A DNA stretch of 64,000 bases from Brevundimonas fontaquae (GTDB lineage: Bacteria; Pseudomonadota; Alphaproteobacteria; Caulobacterales; Caulobacteraceae): the NCBI RefSeq assembly GCF_017086445.1, contig NZ_CP070968.1:2976001-3040000 (forward strand). The letters run 5' to 3'. A program made the translations under genes and the position numbers. A model generated the notes under the pieces. The model was not told where the DNA came from. It worked only from the letters and a program-made list of their open reading frames with translations, and made no database searches. Positions 1 through 8,217 of this stretch are shown piece after piece (the first letter of the stretch is position 1; the number at the start of each line of letters is the position of its first letter).

Positions 1-810
1 GATGATGACCAGAATGCCTTCCTCGAACATGGCGCCGGCGTTGGCGTCGGCCAGTTGCTGCTTGGTCCAGGCCTTCCACTGACCGTTGCCCATGGCGTTC
101 AGTTGGGCCACCACGACGGGCGCGCGGGCCGGATCGCGCAGCTTGACCATCAGCGGACCGACGCGCGGGCCGGTGTCGGCCTGGCCCAGCATCCGCAGCG
201 TGTCGCGCGACATGACCACGCCCGGCTGCATCATATTGGGATAGCCGCGCGTGACGCCGACGACGGTGACGGTCTGGCCGTTGTACAGGGCCTTGTCGCC
301 CAGCTTCACGCCCAGGGTCGTCAGGGCCGTCTCGTCGACCGCCACGGTGTAGGGTTGGCGCAGCGCGTCGACCAGTTCCTGCGAATAGTCGGTCGGGATA
401 GTCACCGAGCCGGGACGGGTGTCGATGATGCTGGCCTGGACGAACTTCTGACGCGGCGCGCCCTGCGACGCATTGTCCGCCTGGCTCTTGGTCGGATCGA
501 CTTCCTTAATGTTCTGGAAGGTGCCCCCGGCGCCGTCCAGCGGCATGACCTCGACCACCTCAGGGTGGTTGTAGGCCAAAGGAATGAACCGACGCGGCAC
601 GCCCGACGGCCCGCCGATCAGGCTTTTGGCGCCGGGCTGCATGATGAAGATGTCGGCGTTCGACCGTTCGATCGTCGCGGTGAATCCTTTGCCGATGCCG
701 ATGAAGACGCCGGTCATCGCCAGGACCAGAAGCCCCGACAGGGCCAGGGCCATGACCGCCGCCATATAGCGGCGCCACTCGAACAGCAGTGTTGATAGCG
801 CAAGCGACAT
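1..810 (-). CDS. ABC transporter permease, FtsX/DevC-like (3' end outside window)
   Basis: The reading frame is open on the minus strand from an ATG at 810 to the window edge (270 codons, no stop), so the C-terminus is missing. The product begins MSLALSTLLFEWRRYMAAVM, a short cytoplasmic N-terminus followed by a hydrophobic segment (about residues 15-40). A long soluble extracytoplasmic region follows, with the MacB-PCD-like pattern seen in FtsX-family permeases (ERSNADIFIMQPG, then an alternating beta-rich stretch). This architecture fits the DevC/MacB type of export permease, which works with an ATP-binding subunit and usually an HlyD-like adaptor; those partners would lie beyond coordinate 1. 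Substrate cannot be told. Transcription is divergent from the S46 peptidase gene. The family call is fairly secure, the DevC sub-call less so. Confidence 0.75.
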   Translation of the reverse strand, partial: MSLALSTLLFEWRRYMAAVMALALSGLLVLAMTGVFIGIGKGFTATIERSNADIFIMQPGAKSLIGGPSGVPRRFIPLAYNHPEVVEVMPLDGAGGTFQNIKEVDPTKSQADNASQGAPRQKFVQASIIDTRPGSVTIPTDYSQELVDALRQPYTVAVDETALTTLGVKLGDKALYNGQTVTVVGVTRGYPNMMQPGVVMSRDTLRMLGQADTGPRVGPLMVKLRDPARAPVVVAQLNAMGNGQWKAWTKQQLADANAGAMFEEGILVII

Positions 811-1024
811 TGTCGTCGATAAACCCCCGGTACTTGCGCCTATCTGACCGTGCGCCTCCTCACCGCCAAGTTAAATCGGGGTAAGGCTTGTGAAGAGCTG
901 TCGTTGCGGGTTCCAAATCAGGGGATTAAGGGCCTTACAGCCTCTTGGCGCCGCCCCTTCGTCGGCGTTAGTTACAACATAACAGATGGGACAGGCCGTC
1001 CCACGCTTAGGGAAACACGCCTTC

Positions 1025-3118
1025 ATGTCCTTGCCCTCGCTTCGTCTCACCGCCTCGCTCGCCGCGCTCGGCGCCGCCACCGCCGTCCTGTCCGCGCCCG
1101 CGACCTCCGCCCGCGCCGACGAGGGCATGTGGACCTTCGACAACTTCCCCATCGCCACGGTGAACGAGAAGTACGGCACGAACATCGACCAAGCCTGGCT
1201 GGACCGCGTGCGCAACGCCGCCGTCCGCCTACAGGGCTGCTCGGCCTCGCTGGTGTCGAACGAAGGCCTGGTGCTGACCAACCACCACTGCGTCGTCTCG
1301 TGCGTGCAGGACCTGTCCACGGCTCAGAACGACTACGTCAAGAACGGCTGGATGCCCGCCACCCGTGAGGAAGAGAAGAAGTGCCCCGGCCAGACGGCCG
1401 AAATTCTGACGGACATCACTGACGTCACCGACCGCGTGACCGGCGCCGGCGCCGGTCTTGAGGGCGCCGCCTTCGTCCAGGCCCGCGCCGCCGAGATCGA
1501 CAAGATCCAGAAGGAGACCTGCGGCGACGACCAGAAGCTGACCTGCCAGGTCATCAGCTTCTACCGCGGCGGCCAGTACAAGCTGTACAAGTTCCGCAAG
1601 TATGACGACGTGCGCCTGGTCTTCGCGCCCGAGTTTCAGGCGGCTTTCTTCGGCGGCGACCCGGACAACTTCAACTTCCCGCGCTACGCTCTGGATGCCG
1701 GCTTCCTGCGCATCTACGAAGACGGCAAGCCGGTCGCCACGCCGAACCACCTGACCTGGAACGCCAATGCGCCCAAGGAAGGCGACGTCACCTTCGTCGC
1801 CGGCAACCCCGGCTCGACCCAGCGCCTGCTGACCGTGGCCCAGTTGGAGGCGCTGCGCGACCAGCAACTGCCCATCACCCTGATCCAGTCGTCGGAACTG
1901 CGCGGCCGTCTGCTGGAATATTCGACCACCGGCGAAGAGGCCAAGCGCGTCTCGGTCGATCCGATCTTCGGCCTGGAGAACAGCTTCAAGGTCTATTACG
2001 GCCAGCAGGGCGCCCTGACCGACCCGGTCTTCATGGCCACCAAGCGTCGTGAAGAGCAGGAGCTGCGCCAGCGCGTCGCCGCCGACCCGGCCCTGGCCCA
2101 ACGCATCGGCGATCCGTGGGCCGATCTGGAACGCGCCTCGACCGCCCAGCGCGACCTCTATCTGCCTTATCGCCAGCTGGAATCGGCGGCCGGTCAGCGC
2201 TCGTCGCTGTACAGCTACGCCAAGGCCATCGTCCGCGCCGCCAAGGAACGCGCCAAGCCCGTCGCTGAACGCCGCGCCGGCTATTCGGACGCCGACATCG
2301 CCTCGCTGGGCCGTCGCCTGGCGACCGAGACGCCGATCTCGAACGACCTGGAGAAGATCTATCTCGACTTCTGGCTGTCCAAGACCCGCGAATATCTGAC
2401 GGTCGACAATGCGAACGTGAAGGCGCTGCTGGGCAAGGAAAGCCCCGAGCAGATCGCGGAGCGTCTGGTCGACGGCACGCGTCTGGCCGACCCCGCCTTC
2501 CGCGCCCAGGCCCTGGCCATGACGCCGGAGCAACTGGCCGCCTCGGGCGATCCGCTGATCCAGTTCGTCCTGGCCAATGACGATGCGGCACAGGCCGTCC
2601 GCACCCAGTGGGAATCGGCCGTGTCCGGTCCGACCAGCCGCGCCGGCGAAAAGATCGCCCAAGCCCGGTTCGCGGTTTACGGCACCAATCTGTATCCCGA
2701 CGCGACCTTCTCCTTGCGCCTGTCCTACGGCCAGGTGAAGGGCTGGACCTATCGCGGCGTGACCGTCGAACCCTTCACCCAGATCGGCGGCCTTTATGAG
2801 CGCAACACCGGCGCTGAGCCCTTCAACGCGGCCGAGGACTGGCTGGCGGCCGAGGGCAAGGTCAACAAGTCGACCGTCTATGACTTCGTCTCGACCAACG
2901 ACATCATCGGCGGCAACTCGGGCTCGCCCGTGATCAACGCCAAGGGCGAAGTCATCGGCGCCGCCTTCGACGGCAACATCCACTCGCTGGGCGGCAGCTT
3001 CGGCTACGACCCCGAGCTGAACCGCACGGTGACGGTCTCGACCGCCGCCATCACCGAGGCCTTGCGCAACGTCTACAACCAGCCGCGCCTGCTGCGCGAA
3101 CTGGGCGTGCGTCGCTAA
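1025..3118 (+). CDS. S46 family dipeptidyl peptidase (DPP7-like), exported
   Basis: Serine exopeptidase expected to release N-terminal dipeptides in the periplasm. The chosen ATG gives 697 residues, normal for family S46, and a signal peptide (hydrophobic residues 8-25, cleavage near SARA-DEG); an in-frame upstream ATG at 986 would put charged residues before it. The chymotrypsin-like His lies in TNHHC (His88), a conserved acidic segment is GGDPDNFNFPR, and the nucleophile is Ser632 in GNSGSPV. In characterised S46 enzymes the residue 18 after the Ser (FDGN here, Gly650) shapes the S1 pocket: Gly goes with the DPP7 type, which prefers hydrophobic P1, and Arg with DPP11, which prefers acidic P1. 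A second S46 gene follows 179 bases downstream, so this is a tandem paralogue pair separated by a palindromic repeat. Exact substrate is inferred. Confidence 0.93.
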   Translation: MSLPSLRLTASLAALGAATAVLSAPATSARADEGMWTFDNFPIATVNEKYGTNIDQAWLDRVRNAAVRLQGCSASLVSNEGLVLTNHHCVVSCVQDLSTAQNDYVKNGWMPATREEEKKCPGQTAEILTDITDVTDRVTGAGAGLEGAAFVQARAAEIDKIQKETCGDDQKLTCQVISFYRGGQYKLYKFRKYDDVRLVFAPEFQAAFFGGDPDNFNFPRYALDAGFLRIYEDGKPVATPNHLTWNANAPKEGDVTFVAGNPGSTQRLLTVAQLEALRDQQLPITLIQSSELRGRLLEYSTTGEEAKRVSVDPIFGLENSFKVYYGQQGALTDPVFMATKRREEQELRQRVAADPALAQRIGDPWADLERASTAQRDLYLPYRQLESAAGQRSSLYSYAKAIVRAAKERAKPVAERRAGYSDADIASLGRRLATETPISNDLEKIYLDFWLSKTREYLTVDNANVKALLGKESPEQIAERLVDGTRLADPAFRAQALAMTPEQLAASGDPLIQFVLANDDAAQAVRTQWESAVSGPTSRAGEKIAQARFAVYGTNLYPDATFSLRLSYGQVKGWTYRGVTVEPFTQIGGLYERNTGAEPFNAAEDWLAAEGKVNKSTVYDFVSTNDIIGGNSGSPVINAKGEVIGAAFDGNIHSLGGSFGYDPELNRTVTVSTAAITEALRNVYNQPRLLRELGVRR

Positions 3119-3132
3119 GACGAAAACGAAGA

Positions 3133-3282
3133 AGTCTCCTCCCCGCTGCGCGGGGAGGGGTACCGCGAAGCGGTGGAGGGGCTCTTCACCACCGCATGAT
3201 CGCCTGTAAAGTGCTTAAGAGCCCCTCCGTCACGACGCTGAAGAAGCGCCGCGCCACCTCCCCGCAAGGCGGGGAGGAGACT
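3133..3282. repeat. Palindromic repeat element, subtype A, copy 1
   Basis: This 150 bp element fills the gap between the two S46 genes. Its ends are perfect 13-base inverted repeats, AGTCTCCTCCCCG at 3133-3145 and CGGGGAGGAGACT at 3270-3282. Inside lies a second nested inverted pair, GGAGGGGCTCTT at 3175-3186 and AAGAGCCCCTCC at 3217-3228, plus small hairpins at both ends. The same design occurs at 45713-45877, and a sister design at 53513-53692 and 59617-59770. It looks like a REPIN/MITE-type non-coding dispersed element. Its right end lies about 16 bases before the downstream start codon and contributes GGAGGAG. Confidence 0.85.
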
Positions 3283-3297
3283 TAAAGGACACCGCAC

Positions 3298-5376
3298 ATG
3301 CGCCCTCTTCTCCTCGCCTCCGCCGCCGTTCTCGCTTTCGCCGCCGCCAGCTCGGCCAGCGCCGAGGAAGGCATGTGGACCTACGACAACTTCCCCATCG
3401 CCCGCGCCAACCAGACGCTGGGGACCAATATCGATCAGGCCTTCCTGGATCGGGTGCGGCTGTCGTCGGTGAAGTTCGGCGGCTGTTCGGCGGGGGTGGT
3501 GTCAGGCCAGGGTCTGGTGATGACCAACAACCACTGCGTCGCCACCTGCGTAGCCAACCTGTCCACGCCGCAGCAGCAGTACGGCGAGACGGGCTTTACG
3601 CCCAAGACGCGCGAGGAAGAGCGCAAATGCCCCGGCGCCACGGCCGAGATCCTGACCGACATCTCCGATGTCACCGAGCGGATGCACAAGGCTGGCGAAG
3701 GGCTTGAGGGCCAGGCCTTCACCCAAGCGCGCGAGGCCGAGGCCGGGCGGATCGAGACCGAAGCCTGCGGCAACGAACCCAAGATCCGCTGCCAGGTCGT
3801 CAGCCTGTACCGGGGCGGCCAGTTCAAACTCTATAAGTTCCGCAAATACAGCGATGTGCGCCTGGCCTGGGCGCCGGAAGATCGCGCCGCGACCTTCGGC
3901 GGCGACCTGGACAACTTCTCCTTCCCCCGCTTCGCCATCGATGCGGCCTTCATCCGTCTGTACGAAGACGGCAAGCCAGTCGAGACGCCGGTCCACTTCG
4001 CCTGGAACGCCGACAAGCCGACCGAGGGCGAGGCCGTCTTCATCACCGGCAATCCCGGCGCGACCCAGCGCCTGCTGACGATGGATCAGCTGGCGACCAT
4101 CCGCGACGTGGTCCTGCCGCTGGATCAGTTGATCGCCTCGGAGCTGCGCGGCCGTCTGATCCGCTATTCCGAAGAGGGCGAGGACCAGGCCTTTATCGCC
4201 ATGGACCCGATCGTGGGCGTGGAGAACACCTACAAGCGCGGCCTGGGCCGTATGCGCGCCCTGACCGACGCCCAGTTCATCCAGGCCAAGGCGGCGGCCG
4301 AGGTCGACTTCATGCAACGCTACGCCGCCGCCAACGGCAATGGTCCCGATCCCTGGGGCGCGCTGGAAGCGGTCCAGCCCATCGCGCGTGAACTCTATGC
4401 GCCGACCGCCCTGCTGGAAGGCGGCACGGGCCTGGGGACCACCTCCGTCGCCGGCGGATCGCAGCTGTTCCAGTGGGCCAAGGCCATCGTGCGCGGCGCG
4501 CAGGAGCGGGCCAAGCCGTCGGACCAGCGTCTGGCCGAGTTCGCCGACAGCCGCCTGCCGGGCGTCGAATCCGGCCTGTTCGCCGAGCGGCCGACCTATC
4601 CCGAGCTGGAGCAGATCCGGCTGGAATGGTGGCTGTCCAAGACGCGCGAATGGCTGACGGTGGACAGCCCCTATGTTCGCACCCTGCTGGGCAAGGAAAG
4701 CCCCGAAGCGTTGTCGGCCCGTGTCGTCTCGGGCACCAAGCTGGCCGATCCAGCCGTGCGTCGCGCCCTGTGGACCGGCGGCCTGGCGACGGTTCAGGCG
4801 TCGGACGATCCGATGATCCAGTATGTACTGTCGATCGACGCGGACGCCCGCGCCGTTCGCACGGAATGGGAGAACAAGGTCAAGGCGCCGACCGACCGCG
4901 CGTCGGAACAGCTGGCGGCCGCTCGCTTCGCCGCCTATGGCGACGCCGTCTATCCCGACGCCACCGGCACCCTGCGCCTGACCTATGGCAAGGTCGAAGG
5001 CTCCGACGTACCGGGCCAGCGCTTCGGCGCCTTCACCACCTTCGCCGGCCTGTGGGACCGCGCCACCGGCGCCGAGCCGTTCAAGGTCGCGCCCAAGCTG
5101 ATGGCCGCCAAGGACCGGATCGATCCGAACGCGGTGATGGACATGGCCGTCTCGACCGACACCATCGGCGGTTCGTCCGGCTCGCCGGCGGTCAACGCCC
5201 GGGGCGAGATCATCGGGGCCAATTTCGACTCCACCGTCCTGACCCAGCGCAACGCATATGGCTATGACCGCAACACCAACCGCAGCGTGATCGTCACCAC
5301 CCAGGCCGTCACCGTGGCCCTGCGCGACGTCTATGGGATGGATCATCTGCTGACGGAGCTGGGCGTCAGCCGGTGA
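3298..5376 (+). CDS. S46 family dipeptidyl peptidase, second paralogue
   Basis: The 692-residue product has a clear Sec signal peptide (residues 1-22, ending ASSASA before EEGMW). It keeps the S46 hallmarks: His79 in TNNHC (the first His of the usual NHHC is Asn here), GGDLDNFSFPR, and Ser627 in GSSGSPA. It is colinear with the upstream paralogue throughout. The S1-pocket position 18 residues after the catalytic Ser reads FDST rather than FDGN, so Ser645 replaces the usual Gly. That suggests a P1 preference different from its neighbour, though not the Arg of DPP11. The start is preceded by AAAGGA about ten bases upstream. The gene ends in a GTGA overlap with a GNAT gene, so the two are probably co-transcribed. 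Periplasmic peptide catabolism is the likely role. Confidence 0.93.
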   Translation: MRPLLLASAAVLAFAAASSASAEEGMWTYDNFPIARANQTLGTNIDQAFLDRVRLSSVKFGGCSAGVVSGQGLVMTNNHCVATCVANLSTPQQQYGETGFTPKTREEERKCPGATAEILTDISDVTERMHKAGEGLEGQAFTQAREAEAGRIETEACGNEPKIRCQVVSLYRGGQFKLYKFRKYSDVRLAWAPEDRAATFGGDLDNFSFPRFAIDAAFIRLYEDGKPVETPVHFAWNADKPTEGEAVFITGNPGATQRLLTMDQLATIRDVVLPLDQLIASELRGRLIRYSEEGEDQAFIAMDPIVGVENTYKRGLGRMRALTDAQFIQAKAAAEVDFMQRYAAANGNGPDPWGALEAVQPIARELYAPTALLEGGTGLGTTSVAGGSQLFQWAKAIVRGAQERAKPSDQRLAEFADSRLPGVESGLFAERPTYPELEQIRLEWWLSKTREWLTVDSPYVRTLLGKESPEALSARVVSGTKLADPAVRRALWTGGLATVQASDDPMIQYVLSIDADARAVRTEWENKVKAPTDRASEQLAAARFAAYGDAVYPDATGTLRLTYGKVEGSDVPGQRFGAFTTFAGLWDRATGAEPFKVAPKLMAAKDRIDPNAVMDMAVSTDTIGGSSGSPAVNARGEIIGANFDSTVLTQRNAYGYDRNTNRSVIVTTQAVTVALRDVYGMDHLLTELGVSR

Positions 5377-5882
5377 CGCAGATCGCCATACGCGCGGCGA
5401 CGTCCGACGACGTCGCCGCGCTGCATCCGCTGATCGAGCGCGCCTATCGCGGCGACACCGCCAAGGCCGGCTGGACGCACGAGGCGGACCTGCTGTTCGA
5501 TGATCGCACCAGCGCGGCGGAGCTGTCGGCTCTGATCGCCGATCCCGACCGGGTCATCCTGCTGGCCCATCGCGACGGCGCGCCGATCGGCTGCGTCCAG
5601 GTCGCTCGCGCCGGGGACGACCTGGCCTATCTCGGCATGCTGACGGTCGAGCCGACCTTGCAGGCGTCCGGCCTCGGCCGTCGTCTGCTCTCGGCCGCCG
5701 AAAGCGAGGCGATCGCGCGGTTCGGCGCGCGCCGCATGGAGATGACAGTCATTCACCGCCGAACCGAACTGATCGCCTGGTACGAACGACGCGGTTACGC
5801 CCCCACCGGCGAAACCCGCCCCTTCCCCGTCGACCCGCCACGGCCCGAGCTGGAATTCGCGGTGCTGGAAAAAGCGCTCTAG
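5373..5882 (+). CDS. GNAT family N-acetyltransferase
   Basis: This 169-residue GCN5-related acetyltransferase starts with a GTG that overlaps the stop of the S46 gene (GTGA), which decides the start and implies translational coupling. The acetyl-CoA pyrophosphate-binding motif is visible as VEPTLQASGLGRRLL (about residues 90-104, a Q-A-S-G-L-G-R version of Q/RxxGxG/A). The C-terminal WYERRGY, typical of motif B, follows near residues 130-136. GNAT enzymes move an acetyl group from acetyl-CoA to an amine; the acceptor cannot be predicted. Its place behind two peptidases hints at an amino-acid or peptide substrate, but this is only context. Confidence 0.85.
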   Translation: MTQIAIRAATSDDVAALHPLIERAYRGDTAKAGWTHEADLLFDDRTSAAELSALIADPDRVILLAHRDGAPIGCVQVARAGDDLAYLGMLTVEPTLQASGLGRRLLSAAESEAIARFGARRMEMTVIHRRTELIAWYERRGYAPTGETRPFPVDPPRPELEFAVLEKAL

Positions 5883-5898
5883 CCGCCCCTTGCAAAAC

Positions 5899-5912
5899 GG
5901 ACAGTCGTGTCC
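5899..5912. promoter_or_regulatory. Inverted repeat, candidate TetR operator of the efflux operon
   Basis: GGACAGTCGTGTCC has perfect 5-base arms (GGACA/TGTCC) around a 4-base spacer. It ends 16 bases before the ATG of the adjacent tetR gene, and a TTGCAA that could be a -35 element starts at 5890. Position and symmetry fit an autoregulatory TetR-family operator controlling tetR-emrB-emrA. Binding itself is inferred. Confidence 0.55.
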
Positions 5913-5928
5913 ATTTACGCGCCTCACC

Positions 5929-6504
5929 ATGACGCGCCCTGCCGAAAAACCTGTCCGTAAGGACGCCGCTCTGAACCGGGCGGCGGTGCTGGAGGCCGCG
6001 CGCGCGGTCTTCGCCGATCAGGGACTGGATGCGCCCCTGGATCTGATTGCCGAACGGGCCGGGGTGGGGCGCGGCACCCTGTATCGGCACTTCTCCGACC
6101 GCACGGAACTGGCCCTGGCGGTGCTGGAGGCCGACGTCGCAGACCTGGGTCGGCGCACCGCCGAACAGGGCGATGATCCGCAGGCCTTCTTCTGGTTTCT
6201 GGACCGCCTGGCCGAGGACATGGTGCGCAATGCGGGACTGGCCGGCGTCGTGCGGAACGTGCGGTCGCCAGATGCGCTTACCCCCTTGCGGCAGAGCTTG
6301 ATGGAGGCGGGCGCCGCACCGCTGAAGCGGGCCCAGGCCGCCGGCCTGGTGAGGGAGGATCTGCGGCCGATGGACATCCGTCTGATCGCCACCCTGCTGG
6401 GCGCCGGTTTTCAGGGTGCCGACGAAGCCGAGCGTCAGGCCGTGTCGCTGCGCACCCGCGCGCTTGTTCTTGACGGGCTGAGACCGCGCGGGGGGCTGCG
6501 CTGA
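5929..6504 (+). CDS. TetR family transcriptional regulator of the EmrAB-type operon
   Basis: The 191-residue regulator starts at the ATG at 5929; the frame extends upstream to a TTG at 5890, but that would place the operator-like palindrome inside the coding sequence. Residues about 10-60 form the TetR_N helix-turn-helix (RAAVLEAARAVFADQG... IAERAGVGRGTLYRHFSDR), and the rest is a helical ligand-binding domain. The gene ends TGATG, sharing one base with the start of the downstream MFS exporter, so it heads a tetR-emrB-emrA operon. By analogy it should repress the operon and be released by the pump's substrate. The ligand is unknown. Confidence 0.88.
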   Translation: MTRPAEKPVRKDAALNRAAVLEAARAVFADQGLDAPLDLIAERAGVGRGTLYRHFSDRTELALAVLEADVADLGRRTAEQGDDPQAFFWFLDRLAEDMVRNAGLAGVVRNVRSPDALTPLRQSLMEAGAAPLKRAQAAGLVREDLRPMDIRLIATLLGAGFQGADEAERQAVSLRTRALVLDGLRPRGGLR

Positions 6505-8204
6505 TGGCTCGCAACAACTGGCACCTGCCCTGGGAACAGTATGTCGAGACGCTGAAGCCGCACGAGCGGCCGATGATGCCCGGCTCGCCCGCCACGCCCG
6601 ATCACGCCTGGCCGATGCGGATCCAGTACGCCCTGACCGGCCTGCTGGTCGCCATGGTCGGATCGCTGGGCAACGCCGCCGTCACCGCCAATATCCAGAA
6701 CCTGCAAGGCTCGCTGGGGATCACGATCACCGAGGCCGCCTGGCTGCCGGTCGTCTTCGTCATGACCAACGCCTGCATGAACCTGATCCTGGTCAAGTTC
6801 CGGATGCAGTACGGCCTGCGTCTGTTCACCCAGATTTTCCTGGGCGCTTTCGTGCTGGTCTGCGCTGCTCACCTGTTCGTCGACAACTATCAATCGACCC
6901 TGTTGGTGCGGGCCATCGCCGGCATGGCCGGCGCGGGGCTGAGCAGCTTGGGCTTTCTCTACATCATCCAGGCCTTCCCGGCGGCGCATAGGCTGAAGGG
7001 GCTGATCATCGGCATCGGCCTGGCCAGCTTCGCCGTGCCGATTTCGCGCCTGGTCATGCCCGGCCTGCTCCAGCTGGGCGACTGGCGCGCCTTCTATATG
7101 TTCGAGCTGGGCCTGTGCCTGGTCGCCTGGGGCGCGGTGCAGGTGGTCAAGCTGCCGCCGTCCGAGCGGCTGCGCGTGTTCGACCGGCTGGACTTCCTGA
7201 CCTTCGGCCTGTTTGCGCCCGGCGTGGCCCTGCTGTGCGCGGCCCTGGGTCTGGGACGGATCGTCTGGTGGACGCAGGCCGCCTGGATCGGCTGGGCCCT
7301 GATCGGCTCCGTCATCCTGCTGACCGCCGCCTTTTTGGTCGAGCACAATCGCAAGAACCCGCTGATCAACACCCGCTGGCTGACCGGGCCGGACCTGCTG
7401 CGCCTGTTCGGGGCGATCCTGCTGATCCGCATGGTTCTGTCGGAACAGACATCCGGCGCGGTGGGCTTCCTGACCGTCGTCGGGCTGGGACCGGATCAGC
7501 TTCACGGCCTGTTCGTCGTCATTCTGCTGTCGATGATCGCCGGCACCCTGGTCAGCGCCTTCACCCTGAATATGGAGAAGCTGAACAAGCCGATCGCCAT
7601 CGCCCTGGCGCTGATCGCGGTCGGCGCCTGGATCGACAGCCATTCGACGGTCCTGACGCGCCCGGCGCAGCTGTATTTCAGCCAGGCCCTAATCGCCTTC
7701 GCCTCGGCCATGTTCATCGGCCCGGCGCTGATGATCGGCATCGTCAAGGTGCTGACCCAGGGCAAGCAGAACCTGATCAGCTTCATCGTCATGTTCAGCG
7801 TGCTTCAGAACGTCGGCGGTCTGGCGGGTTCGGCCCTGACCGGGACGCTTCAGATCCTCCGCGAGAAATACCATTCCAACCAGCTGGCGGCCGGGATTTC
7901 GGCGTTGGACCCGCAGGTGGCCTTGCGGCTGCGCCAGCTGTCGGGCGCCTATGCCTCTACGATAACGGACCCCGCGCTGGCGAAGGCCGAAGGCGCCGTC
8001 CTGCTGGGCCGACAGGTGACGCAACAGGCCAATGTGCTGGCCTACAACGACGTCTTTCTGGTCATCGCCGTGATCGCGGCCCTGGGCTCCGCCTGGGTGA
8101 CCGTCACCCACCTGCGGCCGCGCTGGAAGGCGCGCCGCGACGCCAAGAACAACAACAATGCAGACGCTGCGGTCCAGAGCGCCGCCGTCGCCGCCGCCGA
8201 CTGA
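6504..8204 (+). CDS. DHA2 family MFS multidrug exporter (EmrB-like)
   Basis: This 566-residue polytopic inner-membrane protein has about 14 hydrophobic segments, starting with a soluble N-terminus of about 30 residues and then QYALTGLLVAMVGSLGNAAV. The length, the alternating hydrophobic profile and the pairing with an HlyD-like adaptor are typical of the drug:H+ antiporter-2 (EmrB/FarB) group, which exports hydrophobic compounds or aromatic acids. It is translationally coupled to tetR (TGATG) and followed 13 bases later by the adaptor. The C-terminus is charged and Ala-rich and lies in the cytoplasm. Substrate specificity cannot be read from the sequence. Confidence 0.9.
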   Translation: MARNNWHLPWEQYVETLKPHERPMMPGSPATPDHAWPMRIQYALTGLLVAMVGSLGNAAVTANIQNLQGSLGITITEAAWLPVVFVMTNACMNLILVKFRMQYGLRLFTQIFLGAFVLVCAAHLFVDNYQSTLLVRAIAGMAGAGLSSLGFLYIIQAFPAAHRLKGLIIGIGLASFAVPISRLVMPGLLQLGDWRAFYMFELGLCLVAWGAVQVVKLPPSERLRVFDRLDFLTFGLFAPGVALLCAALGLGRIVWWTQAAWIGWALIGSVILLTAAFLVEHNRKNPLINTRWLTGPDLLRLFGAILLIRMVLSEQTSGAVGFLTVVGLGPDQLHGLFVVILLSMIAGTLVSAFTLNMEKLNKPIAIALALIAVGAWIDSHSTVLTRPAQLYFSQALIAFASAMFIGPALMIGIVKVLTQGKQNLISFIVMFSVLQNVGGLAGSALTGTLQILREKYHSNQLAAGISALDPQVALRLRQLSGAYASTITDPALAKAEGAVLLGRQVTQQANVLAYNDVFLVIAVIAALGSAWVTVTHLRPRWKARRDAKNNNNADAAVQSAAVAAAD

Positions 8205-8217
8205 ACCGAGACCCACA

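Noticed and set aside
55..795. Plus-strand 246-codon frame at the window start
   Set aside because: It is the shadow of the FtsX-type permease on the minus strand, whose translation has membrane segments and a recognisable fold; the plus-strand product is His/Arg/Asp-rich noise.
1229..2983. A 584-codon minus-strand frame opposite the first S46 gene (and similar long antisense frames at 3502-5346, 11480-14293, 14780-15922, 21149-23125, 30229-31761)
   Set aside because: They are mirror frames of well-supported genes in GC-rich DNA. Their translations are Arg/Gly/Asp/His-rich without family motifs, and they lack ribosome-binding sites.
3133..3282. Could the CTCCCC palindromes be CRISPR repeats or ordinary terminators?
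   Set aside because: They are not in an array with spacers, and they are far longer than terminators, with nested inverted repeats and conserved ends. A terminator side-effect is possible, but the shared architecture points to a dispersed element.
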